Positions 11,241-23,300 of a stretch of 64,000 nucleotides of DNA are shown piece after piece. Where the stretch lies: the NCBI GenBank assembly GCA_026874595.1, contig CM049308.1, positions 52,833,624 through 52,897,623 of the forward strand. The letters run 5' to 3'. A model generated the notes under the pieces. It was not told where the DNA came from. It was given only the letters and a program-made list of their open reading frames with translations, and made no database searches. Each line of letters opens with the position of its first letter. Position 1 is the first letter of the stretch. Made by a program: the position numbers and the translations under genes. This DNA comes from Sipunculus nudus. Taxonomy: Eukaryota > Annelida > Sipuncula > Golfingiida > Sipunculidae.

Positions 11241-11740
11241 TTGCTGCTCATCTGAGTTTTTCTCCCTGAAACTTGGGATGGAGGAGATATGCAGTCAGAT
11301 GAATTGTCAAGATTGCTTTTTCGAAGCGATCCTTTATGGTTGTTTGGTGGGGTATAAGAAAAGGGTCTTTTAGGAGGTCCAGCCAAATGTTTCATGCATC
11401 AGCCAGCCCAGCTGTATCACTCTGAACAACATCAATGTCAATGGCTGTAGCATTGTTTGTACAATGCGAAGTCCATCACCTTACAACCTATGCTGGAGCC
11501 TAGGTCATTTTTGTGATCCTGGATAATATTCACATAGTGAGCGCGATTGGTCAGGAAGCTGTCAATACATGTCAGCTGACTTTTCAATGGGTCTCTCCAG
11601 GCAGCTGAGGCTTGATACTCCAAGTGCAGTCTTTGAGCCAGGCTGCTGGGCGGCGATGGTTCTAAAGTATTTCTGTTTCTATGATGTGTTTCATAAGTGC
11701 TGCTAGAGTAATATCTCGTACTAGCAAATTGAGGCATTGT
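11241..11740 (-). pseudogene. hAT-type transposase relic
   Basis: On the minus strand the fragments come in family order: CIDSFLTNRAHYVNIIQDHK, then KVMDFALYKQ, then VQSDTAGLADA, then RFEKAILTIHLTAYLLHPKF. This succession, with helical blocks leading to 'LHPKFQG', is typical of the C-terminal half of hAT transposases. Frames change between blocks and stop codons intervene. It abuts the MULE relic directly. Confidence 0.55.
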
Positions 11741-11869
11741 AATGGTATTTTTAATAGTCTTTACATTTAATGCAACGATGGAAATTAAGTACAACTCCAT
11801 AATGTTTTACTTAGTTTTATAAAACTCATATCAAAAGAAAACAAGAAACAAGTTTAAATTAAATAACAG

Positions 11870-12150
11870 TTTATTACAGCAATTATCAAAGGTAAAGTCT
11901 GCTGGGCTTTTACACCTAAGCCAAATGGCTCATCAGGCCCGGAGCTTATCCCGGTTTCAGTAGCCTGAAGTGACTTAGGAGTTAAACTCCTCCTGGATGG
12001 GATGCTAGTCCATAGCAGGTTACCTTCCCAGTATTTACTGGTACCCATTTCTACTGCTGGGTGAACAGAGGCACACTTGCGGTTGGGACCTTGCCTAAGG
12101 GTCTTGGCACAGTGGGGGTCTGACCGGGATTCAAACTCAAAAGCCACTGT
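11870..12150 (-). mobile_element. tRNA-type SINE
   Basis: On the minus strand a B-box-like GAGTTTGAATCCCGG is followed by conserved SINE body phrases: TGCCTCTGTTCACCCAGCAG, GGGTACCAG, GGAAGGTAACC, CATCCCATCCAG, and GGGATAAGCTCCGGGCCTGA. This body is widespread in marine invertebrate tRNA-derived SINEs (family knowledge). The open frame across it is incidental. Confidence 0.65.
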
Positions 12151-12427
12151 TTAATATAAAAGAATACAAGGTAGAGGCGGTACATAAACTTTATTTACAA
12201 GCATCAGGAGACAATATATACAACTTTATATACGAAACATCAGGAGACGGTACATAGTTATTTGTTCTCTGTATAATCCCTTTGTAAATAATTTGCATAT
12301 GTTCTCGTGGTGTTTTGTAAATAAACTTACCCGGTAACTGAATAGATCAATTTGTCTGTGTATATATCACCCACTCAGGAACTATGCCTGCCTTGACATA
12401 AACTATATGAGTATTCATCTGTTGCAG

Positions 12428-12549
12428 GAGTCAGAGAAGAACAACTACTTTACAGACATCTTTTATGGGAGAGGATGTCACCCACAGACTGGACAACTTT
12501 GGTTTACCTCCTCCAATACAAGTCACAGAGGCCCTCGCTCTCTCTGATA
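12428..12549 (+). CDS. NUP133: NUP133 exon (first resolved)
   Basis: Acceptor TTGCAG, donor A-GTAAGC. Encodes [20 protein letters not shown] and then VTEALALSD, equivalent to the vertebrate segment leading into the propeller ('VMEALTLAE'). The 5' boundary is the least certain of the gene's splice sites; TTTACAG at 12,451-12,457 is an alternative. Confidence 0.8.
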
Positions 12550-15500
12550 GTAAGCATGGTCATGTTTTGTATGCATTGTCTTCCACAGAAATGAATGATT
12601 AAGTGTTTAAATAATTTCTTATATAATACAATATGCATTGTTTCATTGGTTTTATCTATTTCTGCATCTTTACCAATTTAGCAAATGCTTACTTGAACAA
12701 GCAAAAGAATTATTGTTTTCTAATTTGTTTGTGTTTTCATGTTCTAATGAAAAAAATTATATTCTTTAAATTATTCTATTAATATTATAAAAGTGGAAAG
12801 TTAGGTACTCTAATTGTTATTATTGATTTCAAACCATCTTTTCACAATGAAGATAACTCTGGTGATTTTTCTTGTTGAAATCCTTTAGCCCATTCAGATT
12901 GTTGAACCCCGGAAGATATCATAAAATTTGTGCTGTTAAGCACACCATTATCTCATGAAATATGTGAACAGATATTAGGTATTGACTGTGATAAATATAT
13001 TTTGGAGAGGAAATCAATCAATCTTTCATTAGGGAACCTTTCTTAAAGTGAAAATTATTTTTGTTATGCTTATTGGTTAGGTGTGGGTTAGTTCAAGTGA
13101 AGGGGGCATCCATGTAAGAAAACACAAGTTCTTCAGAGGGGAAGGGACAGAAATAAGGCGTCTTGAAATTCCTAGAATAATCCCTGAGAAGACAAATAAT
13201 GTTATACTTTACAATATAAATATATCCACTATTACAGAGGGGAGAGACAGCAGCTTTACTGTAGATGCGTCTGGCTGGTCCTGGCTGATCTGTGACCGGA
13301 GGTTGTTCCTGTGGAAGGTCAACATCAATGTAAGTCTGTGCCAGAAAAATTAATATACTGTTTCACCAATAATAATCTGCATTTTTGTTTATCATAAAAT
13401 GAAAACCTAAAGACCTTGGTGTGTATAATATGAGTGGAAACAATTTTCAAAATATTTTCCCCCTGCATTGAAAATCAGTTGCTTATATGTTTGGAAGGGT
13501 GACAGACTGCAAAAATTGTGGCTCTAAATGGGGGATGAGGATAATTTACAGTAGCGGATTATCTTTGGTGAAAGATGGTAACCCTTGTTATGATAGAAAT
13601 CTAAAAACAGTATGTTTCATAAAATGCCATTGATATTTATTCAAGCAATTTTCTATAAGGTGTTGATGTCTTACTTACAGTTGTATGAGGGAAAGGTGCT
13701 CCATGATGTTGTTAAATTTGCAACTGTTGAATGGAAACTTTTATTTTTATCAGTGCGTTTATTTGAATGAGATCTCCAAATAGGTAACCATATATACTAA
13801 AATAAAAAAATGCATGTTAATTGTATTGTAACACATTGGCCAACTTGTATTCCTCTTTGCAAATTTGATAATTTTTTTACCCTAATCAGATGCAGCTTTA
13901 CATTCATAAGAAAAATATGATTTATCTTTAATAAAATAGTATATTCGGTATGTTAGTATATTATTATCAAACATGTACATTTCATGAATTTACTTTTCAG
14001 TCCTTCCATTGTAAAGAGCTGACTCTGCCCCCAGCTAAGGGGTCACACAAAGCCAGCCTTGTGTGTGTGATACCGGCATCAGATGGCAGCACTGTAGCCT
14101 GTGTGGCGGCTTCACCAGAAGGAACCCTGCGCTGCTGGTCTAATATTAACAATGAAGGAGCCTTCACAGAATGCAGTGTGGATCCCAAAGATGAAGAATG
14201 CAGCAGGCTAATTGCTCTGACGGTCAGTGTATATCATTTAATTCACTTGCAGATATCACAGGGTTACCATATACTTAAAACCCCTGAAAATATTTTATTT
14301 ATATTTAAGGCCTGAAATTACTGGAATTTGGCTTATTTTGACAGTTTCCTTGAAAATCTTTTATTTCACCCTGAAGGGATGTATACAGGGGCCATTTTAG
14401 GAAATTTGTCAAAATGCAAACTCATGTCCTTGAAAAAAGACAGAGTTTGAGAGTGTTGTGGGACCTCTGTCTCTTCTTTGTGCAGACAAAAAAACCTCTA
14501 ATGAATAAATTCAAACTTTTTCTATGTCCTGATACTTAAGTGCTCATGTAAATCCCTCATATATGACTTACTGGGTTTAAGCTTACAGTCAGCTGAGCTA
14601 TAGCAATCAGGCATTGTTCATCTCTCTGTCCATTAACACTTCACTAGAAACAAAATGTAATGATTGGATCCAGAAATCATTAACTTAATATCCATGGAGG
14701 TCCTTTGAAAATCTCCTTAATAACCTGAATTTATGTCACTATGACCTGTATTTTTTTCAAGTTTTGAGGCTTGTTTCTGCATGGATGAATAATGCATGGA
14801 TTGCCATTCATGATTCTTGCTTTGTGTTTTGATCAAGTCAGTTTCACCAGCTGCTACAGATGGTCAGCACAATGAAAAAACTTTGAATGGTAAAATTGTC
14901 ATCAAAGGATTCACAGACAGTTTAAGTTGATGCAAGTACGCTCAGCTCAAATTGAACCTGAGGATATATGCATAAAACTCTACCATATGGAATTAATAAA
15001 GGATGCTGATGATGAAAAAGCTTGCTTAACTGGCTAATACTGTCTAAATGGCCAAAACTGAAAGTATAAATAGGCAATCTGTCTCGAAACACTGTAGTTC
15101 ACAAGATCGGGTTCGGCTCTCGAATGACATGGCTGGGTCTCCGTTGCTGGGATCAGTAGAGGGAATGTGAGTTGCTTCTGCCTTTGCGGCTGTGGATGCT
15201 GTAGCTTTCCTACAAGGTCACCATTTCGGGATGTACGGTGGCGGTCTCTCATGGCTCTCTGCTTGGCTTAGTGTGACATCGCGTCTGTTGGCTCAGAGAA
15301 TATGATTAGGGAGCACGCAGGGCTGAGGTCTTGACCACAGCAACCTGTAGCTGCTCGATGAGCGAAAATTTTTCAGTCAGTCAGGAATTAATAATGGAAA
15401 TGATTCAGTAATTTAACTTTTTGTTGCATATCACTTTTTGTGGTTAAAACTGGTTTAATTAATTTTATTCCTGGTAACATTTGTGATTGTCAGTGCAAAC

Positions 15501-18500
15501 AGCTGCTAGTAATTCTATGTAGTATTTTGTTTCTGTTTACAGATATACAAGGACATGTGTAACATTCGAAATAACTGTCTAAACTATAAAAAAATACAAA
15601 TACAAATGATCTTAACTATTATCATAAGGAAATGAGGAAATTCATATTCTGTTTATATTTTAACATTTGAGTGAAAACTTTGAAAGCACCATCCATTTTT
15701 TTTCTAATTTTTAAGCATTGTTACTTTATTTTTGAAACCATCGAGTGACAGCAGTCATATCAGTAAATCTCAGCTTTGGTTTCATCTGATTTTCTTAAAC
15801 TGTTTATTTATTTATTGTGATAAATTTTATCAGCTGATGTTTTATTTAGATTTCAACGTTCGCCTGGGAAGCACTGACCATAAAGTAGAGGCTGCTTTCA
15901 TTTAAGAAGAACTTAATACTCTGCAGCACTTTCAGTCTCAGTTTTCATATAAATACATAAAATACCATGAGACCTGTCTTTAGATTTTTATTCTAAAATA
16001 ATCACTTGTTTTCTTCAGAATGGACTGTGTGTATTGGGAACAGACAAGAGTTCCATGTATATGGTAACACCAGGAGGTCGGCAGGTATGTCTAAACAGCA
16101 GCTTTTATTTTAATTAATTGAATATGAGCGGAAATGGATGTAATGATTCGCACTATGTTTGGAAGTAAAAAATTATGGACTTTTTAATTTTTTTAAGTAT
16201 GGTGTCTGAATTTTCATTTACTTTTACATGTGAATGAAAACAGCTGAATCCATTTGGTAAGATCAAATCTTAGTTGCATGCATTTACTTTGTACTAGTTT
16301 GTACTAAAATATACTTTGGTTTGAAATAATTTCATGGACAGTATTGATGTTAATATTTTTCATTTGAATGTGCAGTGAAACCAGTTAGAACTACCACCTA
16401 TCCTTTATGAACACCATCCCTACCTCTACAACATCATTATCAGTCATATTTTGTACACCTTGTATCAAGATATCACTTAAGTTATAGCTCATTAAGTAGA
16501 TACAGTAGAGCATCATTTAACATTATTTATCCAAAATATTGTTTATCTGAAATTGGAAACTGACAACTGAAAATTTGATTGCCTATCTGAAATCTGCACA
16601 TTGAGTGAAAAAAATTGTAAAGTTTGTGCAAAAGATTCCAATTCTAAACAAATATACAGAGAACAGCTGGAATAAGAAATGCTAATTTTTTTCCAGGGCC
16701 ATTTAGCAATTCCAATGTATTTTACATGATACATTAAATAATTCTATGGAAACTTTAACAAAAAATATCAAGGTTTATTTTGGAGTAACTTCACAAATTC
16801 CTGTTTGTCATTGGCTGAAGATGTCTGGTATTTTTTTTTTTACAGCCATTGTTAATTCTGTGAAATTGTGTATCTGAGTGTTTATTTATCCCAACAAAAG
16901 CCCTCACCCCGGAGCTCTTAATTAGGATAAATGATGCTCTCCTGTACTTTGCTTAATTTTAGTGTTTCATTGAACTGTATGATTGAATGATCTTTACTCC
17001 TCCACAGGGACCAGTGAATGCCCGTCCATTGAAACTTCCTCACGGCATGTTCTCTGGGATATCCCGTAGAATGTCATCATTTATCTTTGGTGCAGGTCCA
17101 GTGCAGACCACAGGCATGGTGAGTTCGATTAGGATATGCACACCTCATCATTCAATATAGATGCCCTGATAATAGTGTTGGGAGTCTCTTCCTTGTTCAT
17201 ATTTAATCATCAACAGCATATCAGCAACCAATCATTGATTATTAGTAACTTTTGAAAAGTGTTGGGAATTTTTTGTTATATCATGATTGATTATCAGTAA
17301 ATTGGTTGCCCTTGGCGAGTATGAAATTTATTATCAAATGAACACCTGAAAATCTAAAAACTATATATCCTACATGTGTATATAGTAAAGTTGTTTGTGA
17401 ATCTATTAGTGAACAGATTGTTTTAAAGTTTGTTCACATTTTCACAAATTCACAAATTTCATTACAGCCAACATCATATAGCCTAATCTATATGTGAACA
17501 ACTCTGTTATTGATTATGGCAATGCACAATCAATCAGTGGACCATTTGCATTTCATGATCAATCATTAATTATAATCTATCATCAGTCCCAACAATACCT
17601 GATTTATAATCTTATTTAGATCTACAATAACCAAAACCTTTGATATTGTGATTTACAAATGTGGCACATTACGAAAAAAAATTATAGCCTTGACTTAAAC
17701 TATCAATGTTACACAGTTTCTCTGTATTTTTTTTTGACCATTTTATATGTATATGCATCGGATTGAATGTTTTGTATTTTTTTAGTTTTTCAACATTAAA
17801 ATATTTTAATTGAAAGTGTGTTATTAAATATTGTTTGCTGCTTAAAGTAAAAGTTCCTTATATGCCTATGTATTATATTTTCTTCTTACAAGTAAATTCA
17901 CTTTCCATTTTCATTTTTTTCCAGCCTCTGATTCAGTTGATGGTGGGAGAGCCTCTAGAGGAGGGGGATGACACATTCTACGTACTGAGTGGAAGAAATT
18001 TACAGAAATGGCAAGTCCACAATGGCTGTGAAAAGGTGATAGTTTACTTGGTTTTAATTATTAAACCCAATGTTTACTTTATAATATGTATGTGTAATGA
18101 ATAAGCACTTTCTGTGACACGTGCAATCAGTTTGACAAAGCCTAGTTGTAGATTCATTCTGTTTTATAACTGAAGGTGGAAATTTATAAAATGTGCCATT
18201 TAATCAAGCAAAAGTATTGACAGTCCTATATGTTGACTTCTGCCATCAAATGGTATTTTGCATGAAATCCAAAGTTTTCTAACAGTTCATTTATCCCTTG
18301 GTGAGAAAGTTTCACATTTCACGAAGCATATTATTATTAACAAAAAAGCCAAAATAAAATTTATTTTATATTCATTATTTTACTCAGGACTGTCATTGAG
18401 AAATTTATGAAGTACATAAATTTAGGAAATACAATATATGCTAAATCGGTAGTTTTCCTCTTTCAGATGCTGTACCAGTGTGACATTGACAGGTTTCTCA

Positions 18501-20344
18501 GGGAGTGTGCTGCAGAATCTGTTTGGGTGAGTACAGGATTTTGAGAGTGTCTTTTACTTTGTCTGCAAGAATACCACAAGTTTACAAGATCTGGCATCAT
18601 GACATGTCAAACTTTGTTTATCATGCCCAGTCTGCTCAGTGAAAATAATATTGAACCAGCAATCAGAATTTAATATGCTTTATGAGCTTAATATGTGGCT
18701 GTATGCTTGGTTTGTAAATTTGTTGTGTTTTTTTTTTTTTCATTAGCAACAACTGAAAATATAAATGTTAATCCACGAGACTGTCAGACATTTGACAATT
18801 ACACCAAATGGTTTATCAACAACTAGCCTGGTACAGGTACTTTATTCACAGGTAATCTAAACTGAGTTTGATGTTAAACAGGACTAGACTCTTTTAGAAG
18901 CAAACAAGGCACTAAAACATAGTAGTGGAAAATACATTGGTTGTGTTCTTGTTTTCCCAGAGACAGGAACCTGGGCAGCTTCCCAACATGAAGAGCTGGA
19001 TTTTAGACATGCAGCCAGCCAAGTGAGTGGTACTACTTTAAAAACAAATAGTGGTAGGAATCGGTTGTAAATTATGTTCAAAGATTAAAAGATAAAAAAT
19101 GATTGATGATAGATAATTTATCAGTTATTTTATGTATCATCTATATTACTGGTTTATATGTTGTATAGAATTATAACTAAAATATTTACGGAGAAAATCA
19201 GTTTAACTTTTACTTAACACTGAAAATTCAAAGTAATGGCTTGGTTGTTGATACTTATTCATTTCACAATGTTAAGTTTTAATGCTGTTTTCGCTGTTTT
19301 GTACCCTTATCTCTGACAGGTTAAGATTATTACAGGTTTCCTGTGGGGCCTTAAAAAGTATAATTTTTCATTTTACCTTTTTAAGGCCTTGAAAAGGCCT
19401 TATAATTGCCAGGAATCCTGTCATAGGTCTTGAAAAGGTCTAAAATTTTTATTTTACCCATCCTGATATAATGTATGTGCAAAAACAGTTGGTGATCGAA
19501 CGTAAGCTTGAAGCAGTTTTGGTGAAGTTGCCGCTGTTACTTGTTGAAGAAAGATCTCCGTAGATTCTCAGGAAAAGACTACCATGAAACCAGTCAACTA
19601 TAAACCATAGAACTGATTCATGTGGTAGACACTCATTGCTCTTTGGCCTTGAAAAGGCCAGGAAACCTGTCATAGGTCTTGAAAAGGTCTTAAAATTTTG
19701 ATTTTACCCAACCTGATATAATGAATGTGCACAAACAGTTGGTGATCGAATGTAAGCATGAAGCAGTTTGGGTGAAGTTGCCGCGGTTATTGCTCTTTAA
19801 CTATAAGTCTGATGAACACAGTGGGTTTTATTAAATTTTGCTCAAGGGAAATACTGGGTTGATCCTAGATTCAAAGCCATATCAGTGGCACACATGACCA
19901 GCGTTCAACAGACAAAGTAAAAAAGCATGCTTCACTAGTGAGACAGTTTGGTCAGCTTTTATATGGACCAGGTAACACACCCCCTTTTAAGGGTGTTTTG
20001 CTTTCAGGACAAGATTCATTAACCCAGGATCACACTTTTCCAGTGAACTTTATGGCAGTAGTTAATCAGTTCCCCAAAACACCTTTCCCAAGCCCCAAAG
20101 TTGGTTGTCTTTCTATAAGAGCTTCCACATGTTACACAAACATCTTGGCCAGGGGATAATATTGGTCCCATCCCAGATTTGAACCTGTGTCAGTAGCACA
20201 ATGGGCCAGCGTTCCAACTGCTGCACTACAAAAACAAGTGCCACTAGTGAGACACTTCAATCTGCTTTTATTTGCATCCATGTCTAGCTCTCTCTCTCTC
20301 TCTCTCTCTATGTAAATAATTATATATATATATATGTATGTATG

Positions 20345-20381
<37 letters not shown>

Positions 20382-23300
20382 AATGTGTTACATATTGTAG
20401 GTACACAATGGTATGCTTATATTTATAATTCGCTGAATGTAGATATATTTAGATATATTGTTTGTACAGGGATGGTTTGCTGATTTTGGGAGCCAGTGTC
20501 AACATGGATGTCTCACCCAGTGTCTACTATATTCTAGGTAAGATTACCTTGTCCTGCTCTACTTCCATCTCCACATTCTCAGCCTCTTAGCTCAGATAGG
20601 TTCCTTACCTAGACCAGTCCTGAAAACTAGTGGGTGTCCACAGTGATGTTCTTGAGCTTGTAAGTAAGTGCAAGGCTGCATTCAGTTGATATGCAAATGG
20701 TCATGGAAAAGTTTTACAACAGAACTCCACAATTATGACCACCTGTGGGACTGAGCAAAGTGATTGTAATTTGGTCAGGTTCATGAAATTCTTACTTTGG
20801 TTATAAATTTGTAGGCTTCAATATGACAAGGTTTTACATTTCAAAGCAGCCCTAATTATGAATGTGTATGGTGTTTGGTTAGAATAAAAAGTAAAAAGAA
20901 CAAGCTGTTTTATTTATTCACAACCAAATATGAATATACAGCAGTTCAGCCTTCTGTTTGATGCCTCTGAAACACTGTCCCAAAGCTCAGTAGCTACCTG
21001 TATAGCTTTGGCCTCGATCATGTGGTCAGAGACAGGGATGTGTGATGAACATGCCCTCCTAATAATTACACCAGGTGAACGTATACCACATTCAGCATGT
21101 CATGTTCCATGGCTACATTCCACATATTGCATGTCTACTAAATGTAGCCTAACAAGGTTTTTGTATAGATTTGTGTTACAGCCAGCGTTACATATATGGT
21201 CACCTTACATTTTAGTCTTATAACAATGCTATAGCTAATATTCTAATCACAGTATATTGGCACAGTGTTTTTGCACAAAAAGACATCAGATATAATAATT
21301 ATAATAATTTATTCATTTACAAAGTGCAATCATACTTACAGATAAATGAAATTGAATGATTTCTGACAGATGATAGTAAAAAATGTTTAAAAAACATAAG
21401 TCATATTGATGATGCTAAATTAGCCAATTACCCAGTAATTATTCCAACAATGGTTTGTTAAATTAACAAGTTTTCAGGAATACTATTCATATAATATTCA
21501 TGAATGTATTCTCCATGCATGCTGTGATTTATGGTTCTCCAGGTAACCTCCACACAGAGGGATGTGATGCTCCACAAAGTTTCCTGTCCTTTACCATCCC
21601 AGACAGCAAACACACTACAACCTACCAGGTTCATATGTTTATTTTTTTATTATTACTTCCTCAAAGGATTTTCATGTTTTCAGCTTTGTTTATTCTGTGA
21701 CCTGTTATTATTTAAATTTGTGTCATGGTAAAGTGTCACTTCTCCCGAGGAGATTAAGTTTTCACCTTTTTTATATGTTCATTTGTATAACTCAGTTACT
21801 GATTGTTACTCCAAAAAAATGCCCCCCCCCCCCCATCCCTTTCTAAAAATGAAATGCATGTTTGAAACCACCTCCAGAGCTTGATTCATAACATTTATGC
21901 CGATATGGATTGGAAACACTTTTCATTGCCATGATTAGTTACTGAATTTTGCATCCATCATGGATTAAATTGTTTTGAATTTGCCCCGTGAAAGGGGTTT
22001 TAGTCTTGTAAGAGGAACATCGGGTATTCTACCAAGTGATAATTGTAAAGGTGTATGCTTTATACAGGAGGATGATGTCTCAGCCCCTAAGTTCCGACTT
22101 CTGCTACCAGATGTCACTGCCCAGCATGCATATCTTGTGGACAGCACTACAGTCCTGTGTGTCTCAGGTAAAATCATGACAAGTTTGTGGATTTGTGCTC
22201 TTTTACTACCATACAGACTGTAAAGTCAGCTGGGACAACCCTGTCACTGATGCTGATGAAGTAGTCGAATTCGCTATGGAGAGATGTTTTGCAGTTGCTT
22301 TAGAGAATGTTTTCATTAAAATATGAAATGCCTTTTTTTAACTCTTTCATTTTCTTCCCCAATTATGGAGAACCTGGTATAGGAGTTTCTCTTTTTTGTA
22401 CTTGAGTGAGGAAAAGTTCAGGGAATTGAGAAAAAAATTGCTACAATTCAGGAAGTATCACAGTATTTGATTCGCCAAAAAGACAATGGTCAATTTTTTA
22501 TGTATTTTTCTTTTGTCCTAACAACATATCCACTGGTTGCTGGCATTTTAGTGTGGAAACTGTTGAAATTAGTTGAAAGAAATGTCATGGAGTTTTCAAA
22601 ATTTATTACTGAAAGTCATTATTCATGAAATTCAAGAAACTCTTGACATTGGTGTTTGTATAAATGGATGCTTTAAAAACTCATATCATCATCACCTTAA
22701 ATATTTCAGTTTCTTCAATTTGATCATGATTAATTTCTGTTCAGGGGATAGTTAACATGAACTAACATATCTTTCTTTTGTATATTTGAATGGCACTCTG
22801 TTTCATTTACTTATGTCCTGTTACAGTCAACAGTTCTCATCTTCCTGTGGATAAGGTAGAATTTCATGCCAGTGGAGACAGGCTTCTGGGTGCAGGTATG
22901 TTTAAAATACAAATCTCATTAAAAGTGTAAATATATACTGTTACTATTAAAAGGCATTTATGTTATAATAATGTATTACCTCCCCCTGTGAATTTGGCAA
23001 GAGGTTATGTTATTAGTTGGGTTAACATGTGTGTGTTCTCAAAGAAGTATCACAGAATTTGTAGAATAATGGCCCATGGGCAATCGAAGAAAAAAAAAAT
23101 TTTTATGGATCGGTAAAAGTTTAAAATCCAAATGCAGGTCCAGCTAAATTCGCCCCTGTTAGGGGTAGGACATAGCCTGCTGGTTTGGGCCTAGTGGTCA
23201 CCCCTGTTAGGGGTAGGACATAGCCTGCTGGTTTGGGCCTAGTGGTCACCCCTGTTAGGGGTAGGACATAGCCTGCTGGTTTGGGCCTGGTGGTCACCCC

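Noticed and set aside
11438-11800. 120-codon minus-strand open frame as a free-standing gene
   Set aside because: The conserved part is a fragment of a hAT transposase; adjacent blocks are in other frames with stops.
11854-12147. 97-codon minus-strand open frame
   Set aside because: It lies entirely on a tRNA-type SINE and reads across its conserved body.
13950-14315. 121-codon plus-strand open frame as a single-exon gene
   Set aside because: Only 14,001-14,222 is coding, as a NUP133 exon; the ends run into introns past good splice sites.
19855-20235. Functional tRNA gene
   Set aside because: A- and B-box-like motifs are present but no cloverleaf with a proper acceptor stem or anticodon arm can be drawn; it fits a SINE fragment.
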